Assembly (NCBI RefSeq): GCF_950023065.1
Contig: NC_088679.1
Coordinates: 43,648,001 to 43,712,000 of the forward strand
DNA length: 64,000 nucleotides
Source: Planococcus citri
Lineage: Eukaryota > Arthropoda > Insecta > Hemiptera > Pseudococcidae
Direction of reading: 5' to 3'
The translations under genes and the position numbers were made by a program. This document shows positions 49,929-58,900 of this stretch, piece after piece. Every line of letters starts with the position of its first letter. Positions within the stretch are counted from its first letter, which is position 1. The notes under the pieces were generated by a model. That model had not been told where the DNA came from and did not search any database. It was given only the letters and a program-made list of their open reading frames with translations.

Positions 49929-52900
49929 TACCCTGTCTCTCAAGACTACCTTATTGGTAGCAGTGTTGAATGCAATCTAAAAATCACGGCTGAAGATGTC
50001 TTGGGTCAACATTGTCGTATCAGATTAATGAATGATGAGGTGAGTTTATTGATGAATAAATTATTCAGAATGTGAATAGATTTTATTAGGTTCTGTTTTG
50101 GTTCACAGGTCTGTATATTCAGCCTCAATTCACAACATCCTGTTTTTGTAAATGAAGAACCAGTTTCCGCAGAAGGTAAGGCTCTAAAGGACAGAGATGA
50201 AATACGCATAAATGACGATTATAAGTTCGGATGGAAAACCGCCACTGATCGAAGAATGTAAGTAATCCTGAAAGTATTGATTTCGATTGTATGCATATAA
50301 TCTAGTAATGATGTATCGTACAGTTTTTCCAGGTCGCTCCCATTGGGTAATGAACCATCGCTTGAAGTGAATGCAAGATATTCAGATTCTGCTTTGATTA
50401 CATGGAAGAATGTGGTAAGTAACAGTTTAATTACTGTTTACAGGTTTGAATTTTTATTTAATGCGTGTACTGTTCCGATAGGATCGTGTTCCTGAAGAAT
50501 GTACAGAGACCGACGTAACTCTTCAAAATCCGTCAATTCAGCGGGATGTTAGTTCGTTTATTTTGTTTTTGGTACATATCTAAATTCACTTGATTTTTTC
50601 TTGCGTTTCTCTATCAACGATATGTCTCGTGTTTTAGGATGAACCGGTAAGTGAAGAAGAGACATTGTCTGAAACGGATGGTGTTGAAAAATCAAACGTA
50701 TCTATTCCAGGCGAGATTAACCCTTCATCTGTTGAATGTGGAATTAAATTGAAGTAAGATAGCTTCTTTTGTTACGCTTGTTTTGATTTTTTTTTTGATT
50801 TATGATAAGATAATGTTGTAATATTTTTCAGAAACTCTGTGAATACTCCGGTAAAATCTCAAAAATCAATCAATCCAGTTACTCCGTTTACTGTATCAAA
50901 CACGTCTGTTTCACATTCCAAAAATAACACCAGCAAAATTTCCTGTCAGAATGATGAGACTGAAACGGTAAGCTACAATTTTTAGTGTGCGTAGCACACT
51001 ATTGGTTTCGCTTTGAGAAATGAAATTTTATTGGAACTGAATGTTCTCTTAAGCTATCCAACCGTTTTTTGTACCTATTGGACACCATTTGAGAATCATT
51101 AAGGCGGAGCGAATAGATTAATTTTCATTCGGTTCGGATGGGTAATTGCTGAGTAATTGCAATTTTAGTTCATTATTTTAATGCATTAAATCCTAAAAAA
51201 GGGAAAAGGGGACTTGTAGAACACCTGCCGCTCATTGTACCCTGCTATACCCCCAGTCTATTCCATCACCAGCTGTGTTTCATTGTACCCTGTTACACCC
51301 CCAGTCTGTTAGCTGTAAATTCCAAGTGGGCATGGTTTGGTGGGGCGTTTACCAAACAAATATATTATTTTAATGCCCTTACCCTCGTAGCAAAGTTGTG
51401 GCTGAGTGGTTAGGGCATGTAGGTAGGAATAGGAAATTTAGGGACCCAGGTTCGAATCCCCATGAGGTAAGTAGGTAGGTGACGGATTTTTCGTAGGAAA
51501 ATTGGATAGGTAAATGCTTTGGAGTTACTATGTAGTACATGGTAATGGGGCAAAAATAATGCTGAAACTGAGTTATGAATTATGATATCATTTGCTAACT
51601 AAAAATTCATTTCATTAATTTTTTGTCTACCTATAACCATAAGTATAAAGTAAGAATTACTTGACATGAATAATTTTTAACTTTTTACTTATAATTTAAA
51701 AATTACTTCAAAATGAGAAATTAAACTAATTTTTGTACAATTGAAACATGTAATTTTTATTATCATGATTTAGTAAAAATTATTAAAACAAAATGATTTT
51801 TACTATTGGTACCTATAGCAAAATTTATTAAAATGATAAGTTTTACTATACGATTACAGTAAAAATTATTGAATGGGATCTGGTACTTAATTGTGCTAAA
51901 TACCAGTATTTAGTTAAATTTTTTTGTAAAAATTACCCATATTTTTTCGTGTAATTTAGAGGCAATGCAAATTCTTAACATATTTTATAAGATTTAATTC
52001 TTAATTTAGAATAAAAAGCAAGTTCTGAAAATTGGTTTGAAAATTTATAAATTTGAAGACAATGGAAATTCTAAAAAAAACAATATGAAAATTTGTATTT
52101 AGAGACGCTGAGAATTCCAAAAATTGATTAAAAGTTCTGTAAGTTGCAGATAATGTGAACTTGAAAATTATATGAAATAAGTATTGTAATATTTATGAAG
52201 AAGATGAGAATTCTGAAAAATTGGAGGCAATGTGAATTCCAAAAATTGAGTAAACGTTTTACAATTTGTGGACAATATGAACTTGAAAATTGAATTTGAA
52301 ATTTTTTAATTTAAAGACAATAAGAATTCTGAAAAATTATTCAAAATTTGACTATTTAGAGGCAATGTGAATTCTAAAAATTGATTGCAAATTTCCTAAC
52401 TCAGCAGCAATGCAAAATTCTGAAAATTTATTGAAAACTTTATGAAATTGTAGCGATGGGGAATTCGGGAAATCGATTTGAAATTTTGTAAATTTTAAAA
52501 CAATGCAAACTATGAAAAACAACTAGAAATTTCTTAATTTAGAAGCAATACAAGCTTATAAATTTTTCTGAAATACCTATTGTAATTTGGAAAATATGAA
52601 AACACTGAAAAACAATTATTATTTTGAAGTAGTGAGAGTTTCAAAAATTCTCATTACTGTGACATGGTTGATTCACTTATGCACTACCTAGATGTAATAA
52701 CGGTTATAGCTGTAGAAAAGGCAGCTAGCTACGCACACTTTGCAGCTAAGCTTTGCTTAGCTGTCTAGTTTTATAGCATCTCACTCAGTGTATTACTTGA
52801 AGAGAGGGACGTTTTTTTAAAAAATTTTTTCGTTACAAGCGTGCAGCAGTAAGACCAAAGTTGTTTTCAAGTGAGGGAAAGAAAAATAAAAAAATATGAA

Positions 52901-55900
52901 AATCTGTTACAAGTTTTAAAAAATTTGTGAAATTTGATGAAATTCATTGGATCTGAAGTATCCCATAAACATTTCAACAAAGGAGATTCGCGAGATACAA
53001 ACTTCGCTCCTAAAAATTTTTCAATTGTCTTAGAAAATCAAGTGTATCATTTCAGGGGTGGGAGGCTGGGACTGGGAGAAAAAAAATAAAAAATGAGATA
53101 AAATCGGCTTAACGGGTTTTAAAATAACTGCTGCACTCACCTGAATTTTAAAAATGAGCTAATGTAAGTTCATAAAAAAACATATTTTTTGAATTTTCTC
53201 ATTTATATAGGTATTTTTGTAATTTTCTGTCACTACACTTTTTTTTTATTCTATTGTAATTTTTTTGTTAAAAAACAATTTTTCACTATACTAACCCTGC
53301 CTCCTTCGTCTTTTTAAATTGACCAACTCAAATACATATATTTTATCTTTAATCGCTATCTCTTTATGGTTTTCATTTTAGGAATTGGAGTGTTCTGCAA
53401 GCCCTGAGGATGTGTTTGAAGATTTGATCATACCCCAAGCAGGCAGTCAGAAAGCTTATCATTCTACTCCAAAAGCGACTACGGAATTTAAACATCGAAA
53501 AATTGCTCATTCTTCATCATTCGCTTTTATAGATGTTGATTTTGAAAATGATGATGAAATGGACACTTCCGAGCTAACTTTGAACTGTGATGTAGTGAAG
53601 AAAACTGGTACAGTGAGTGAAAAATCAATATGTAACGAAACGAAAAAAAGTAATTCTGCCTCGAAAAAATTTGCAATTACACCTACAAAATGTGCTTCAG
53701 AAGAGATTAATGGAAGTCGTCGTAATACACGTGGTAGAACGTCACCACTGAGAAAAACTTTTGAGGAAAATTCTTGTGATAATGAAGTAAAATCTTCAAC
53801 TACTCCAGAGAAGTTAACAGAAACGAGTAATATTACTCAAACTTCATTGCACATTGATTCCAAAATGGAAAATGGTACTGATACAAATGTGGAATACAAA
53901 TCTTTGAACGAGTCTGCAAAAGCTGGATTCGTTTCTGTATCAGATGAAAATGACACCTGTGAAACGTCATTTATTGACAAATACAAAATATTCAACGTTG
54001 TGAAAAATATATCTGTTGTAAAACCGGGTCTGGTTGCAAAATGCGCTCGTAATCTTTCGTATATTTCCCCTCCTGAGAATAATCGTAGTCAAGAATATAT
54101 GGACTCGATGGTTACTACTCCTCAGAAAAATTCCCTTTCAATACATGAGAGCATCACTGAAAATTTCAACATTACAACGCCATCGTTTTTATCAAACACG
54201 AAAAATTCATCGTTTGATGAAAGTATGAATACATCTCTATCTTCAGCACGCAAACGTCGTTCTACTGGCTTCATTCCTTTTGTTGGTACTCCTTCAAATG
54301 AATATAGAGTCACGAGGAAGATGTCTACCCCTTTCAGTAGATCAGTCTTGAGTCGAACTTCAATTGATTCTGAAGGAACATTGCGAGATGGTAAGCAGTC
54401 TTTTGAACGTAGATTGACACCATACAAATTACCATCAAGTAAATCTTCGATGAGAGATTCTATTTCATGTCAACCAACTATTCAAGAGAATGTGTCGTTT
54501 GAAGAATTGGAAGCTGGTAATCAGGAGTGTGATTCGACAAATGATCCAAAATTCCAATTCATCACTAAAAGGTGTAAACAAAGGTATGGCGAAAATACCT
54601 TTGCCGAAGAAGATAGGATTCTTGAAGAAAGCGAGCTGAACAGTGATTGCACTGAACTAGATAACGATTGTTCTTTCGAAGAAGAAAATACAGTAGCTTC
54701 CATCACAAACGCATCCATCACCTCAGATGACTGTGAAGAACTTTCAAATGATGATGGAACTGCAACAGAAACTGAGGAAAATGCTTTGGAATTTAAATCA
54801 ATTTTGACACCATTGCCAAAATGTTCAGCTTTGAAAGAAAGAAGTGCTAAAAGAGTGACATTTGTTTTACCTGCTTCACCTGGGGGTGCAGTAAATGAAG
54901 AAAATTCCACGTTAAGCTTTGAGGAATCTTTTGCTATGATCAACTCTTCAAAACCTGCGGCTATTGAAGAGCATAATTTAAATTACGATAGCATAATTTC
55001 TGATGAAGAATCGCATGCATTCGACAAACAAGAAACCAATTTGTTGTATAATGCAGCCTCTGAACCTAAAACTTCTGTGGTTAGGAATTTGATTGCAGAA
55101 AAATGTGACGAATGCTCGTTAAACATTTCTGGTTCTCAATCTCAAACAAAAATAAAATCAAATTTGAACGATTTGAGCAGTGTTGAAAAAATACAATCTC
55201 CCAAGCCATCACCAACAAAATGTAATATGTCAGCAACCAATAACGACATTTCGGCATATAATGGCAAAATAGATACATTGAATGAAACACCAACAAATGA
55301 TGAACGCTCGCTGATCTCATTGGAACCTTCAAATCGATCAAATCTTATCGAGGATGAACATTCTAGAACATTCATTGAAGTTGAGTCTGTGGAAGAGATG
55401 CCAGAAACAACTGCAAATGAACATCAAAACAATAGTAATTCAGCGAAAATAAGTTGTTCTCCTGGGATTCATTTATCTGTTGTTGAAACGTTGTTCAAGA
55501 CACCTGAAAACCCAAGACAATCTACTGTTCTTAGAGGTGGAAAACCGAGATGTATTCTGAATTTCAAACCTAACTCAAGTAGTAAAACAAAAACAGGCAA
55601 TGAAACAAATGTGAAATCAGCTTCAGCTAGAAAATCTGTTGAAGTAACTAGAAAAACCAATGTTGTTCAGTCATTCAGAATGTGTAAATCTTTAAATATA
55701 AATGAAATAACATCAAAATCTCTATCTGCTGAAAAAATTCAAATCGAACAATCGAAGCTCACTTTCAAAGCTCCCAAGAAAGAAATTGATGTTGAAAATA
55801 TGTGTAACAAAGATTCTACTCCAGCCAAAAAAATTATTGAAACAATATCATCTACTGAGAGTGGCACTACAAATACTGAAATGCCAGAAATCATTGTGAC

Positions 55901-58900
55901 AGAAGCCACATTCATGGATCAAAATGAAAATAATGAAACTCTAGAATTGGTGAACAAAACAGAAGAAGAAGCAGCTGTCGAAAATTCAAAGGTCGAGTCA
56001 CCGAACAAAGTAAAGCTTGATCATGACAAAAATATGCCGAAAACGTCTGATTGTGGAGGAAAAGAATCTGCGGTCAGTTCAAAAGTTCAATCACCAAACA
56101 GAGTACAGTTTCATGATGAGAGTAAATTTGAAACATCTGATCATGATGAGAAAATGAATTCCGAAAATAGTAAAACGGTGTTGTTACAAGGCAGCATCAC
56201 GGATGACACTGGATCTCCAATAATTACGCAAAAATGTTGCAGTGCTGTATCAAATATCGAGTTGGATTCTAAAATGTCTTTGTCAGAAAGTAAAACTGGA
56301 CCAGAAGAAACAAAATCACCCTCAATGAAAGATGCCAGTGATTTAGATGCTTCAAAAACAAGCGTGATTACAAGCAGTCATTATAATTCTCAAATATCCA
56401 ATTCATCTATAACTGATAGCAATGATTTTGATATTCCAAGAAAGAACAATGTTATGGCTAATCTCAATAATTCAGAAATGGCTGATTTGTTATTCAAAGA
56501 AGCTAACCGTGTTGATGTACCAGAGCATAATACCCGAAAACATGATGAAATAGAAGACGAACTCAATATTAATTTCATTAGAATATCTCAAAGTACTTTG
56601 AGTTCACAAGAAAATGGAATGAAAATAAACACAAGTAGTGGCGTAATGAACAACGTAGAAAAAGAAGTGGAAAGTACTCTTCATTCATCAAATTCTTCTC
56701 AAACTGAGACTACTCTGCCAGAATTCTTTAAACCTATATCGTTTTCTGAATCATCCAACGCTTCGAGAATTGAATCTGCTGTGTCAAATCTACTCAAAAA
56801 TTTCAGCAAACCTAATTCACCATCAGAAATTAAAGTCGATGATGACATTTTCACGCCTGTTAAAAATGCCTCAAGAGAAAGCTCAACTCCTCAGTCTTCT
56901 GTTATTGGAAGTAGAACAAGTTTGAGAATTCACAAATGCAATATAAATGATACTGCAAATAAATCCTGCATTTTTTTACACAATTGTAGCAGGATATCTG
57001 ATGAATCGCAAACACAAGACAATACTGAAAATGCCAAAAATCCTCGAGAAATTTACAAGCAAGTTGTTGATGAGTTGAATATTAAATTGGTTAGCGTTAA
57101 AGAGAAAAACGATACAGCTCAAGAATTACTCACCACCAAAGAAAACACTGCTGAGGAGGTGAGCGAACCAGTTCTTTGTTCAAAATCCACTCAACTTATT
57201 TACTCAGCCATTTCATCATCACATTCTATATCGTCTCCTACCAAGGAAATTACTGTTTCTACAAAATCACCTGAGTTAACAACAACACATGACGAGCAAC
57301 TTGAACATGTATTTAAAAACAAAATTATGGAAAATACTTCTGCTGATCCGAAGGAGTTATGTGACGTACACGAAGTTACTGCAGATATTTTGAAAGCACT
57401 AACTGTTAATGAGAATAGCCAGCAAATTGAAAATCTATCTACCATTGCGGTAACCATTGAGAACATACAAAATGTATCTAGTATGTCAGCGACAAATGAG
57501 GGTGAAGATTCGAAAAAAACGAATGATGTTTCTGATGATACGATTACTAATGAAAAGAGAAGTTTGAGAACTTGTAAAGAAGATTCCTCGGTGCCCGTTG
57601 CTGACTTTTCAAAACAAGAAGTGGCCACTAGAACTCGTCAGAGAGACCGATCTACTTTGTGAGTAGTTTTTAATTTTTTTTATGCACTTCAGTGATGGCA
57701 AAACTTTTTCATTTCAGTTCAAGTTTTTAGTTTTTAGTTTCAGTTTTATTTTTTTCAGTTCAAGTTTTCAGTTTTTAGTTTCAGTTTTATTTTTTTCAGT
57801 TCAAGTTTTTAGTTTTTAGTTTCAGTTTTACTTTTTTCAGTTCAAGTTTTTAGTTTCAGTTTTCAGTTTTGCTTTTTTCAGTTCAAGTTTTCATTTCAGT
57901 TTTCTATTTCAGTTTCAGTTTTCAAAATTTTTCTTGAAGTTCAAAAGGAAATGAAAAAAAAATTCATTTTTTTTCATGAATTTTTTTTTTCATACACTAA
58001 TCTAATTTGCTACCTGGCAACAAAAACTTCAAATTTCAAATTCAAACATTTCAAACTCAAAAATTATGAATAAATATGCAGGGCTGTGCAGAGAAAATCC
58101 GGGCCGGGGGGCGGAAGAAAAGACAAGAAGTGAAAAATTTGCATTTTTTGTACACCTACTTACAAGTAGCATCTTGAATGGCCCCAGGGTCATTCCATGT
58201 CAACTCAACCAAAAAAAGGCGATTTTGAAAGTCATGTCTTTCGATTTCGCTCAAATTTTTTTTTTACAATATCTACCCACCCAGTAAGAAAGCCGCAATC
58301 AGTTTGGTCCCAGCCCCCTCAGGGTTCGGGTGGGGGGGCTTCCATTATTTTCACATTGTCTCGAGGTACTCAACTTCAGCAGCCCATTCCTCCAAAACAA
58401 TGATACTTTGATCAAAACTGATTTCACAGTTCGAAAGGGCATTGAATTTTGAACTTTTTAAGTATTTTGAAATTTTCAAAAGTTTAAAGTTGAACTTTCA
58501 ATTTGAAAGTTCAAATTTCAAAATGGTGCTGTAAGTGGGAGCTACCATTTAGAAAAAATTTCCATAGATGTACATTTTGAATTTTTATTTTGATACTTTT
58601 TCGAAATATTCAGGTTTCGAGATAGAACTCTTGACGGAGGGGGAGCACCCCCACCCCCAATTTTGGGTGAAACTTTCAAAAGAGAATCTGGGGCATGTGA
58701 TATATCGAATTGTATGTTTTCGGTGACGCTGAACACTAATATGACGTCAGATTTTTTATTGGACCCCATCCATGGCCCCCGGCACCTCCCCAAAGGGGGG
58801 AAAAATTCAAAAAAGTGTTTTGTTCGTGCGACACATGAAATACTATGTTTTTGGCCACACTGAACACGAACATGACGTCAGATTTGTGATTGGACCCCAT

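Larger units (their letters stand above)
47627..49929. repeat. 64-bp palindrome split by nested insertions
   Basis: The first 32 bases (47627-47658, from ACTGATATGTAAAG) and the last 32 (49898-49929) are perfect inverse complements. Rejoined they would form a 64-bp perfect palindrome with a central GTATAC. Two palindromic elements (47659-48668 and 48671-49895) sit at its central TA, with TA copies at 47657, 48669 and 49896. The right half overlaps the splice acceptor and first base of the FHA exon that follows. Confidence 0.8.
50968..53381 (+). other. Large repeat-filled intron of the FHA gene
   Basis: Donor ACG/GTAAGC and acceptor TTTTAG bound a 2.4-kb intron. It contains a tRNA-derived SINE-like unit (51392-51470), an AT-rich zone of AGTAAAAATTATTAAAA-type sequence (51770-51860) and tandem-repeat copy B (51955-52740). 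No further exon seen. Confidence 0.75.

Noticed and set aside
51392..51470. Functional tRNA gene
   Set aside because: A and B boxes are good but the acceptor and T stems do not pair, so I call it a tRNA-derived repeat.
54122..57628. Several minus-strand frames of 60-140 codons
   Set aside because: Shadows of the giant + strand exon of the FHA gene, whose composition keeps the opposite strand open.
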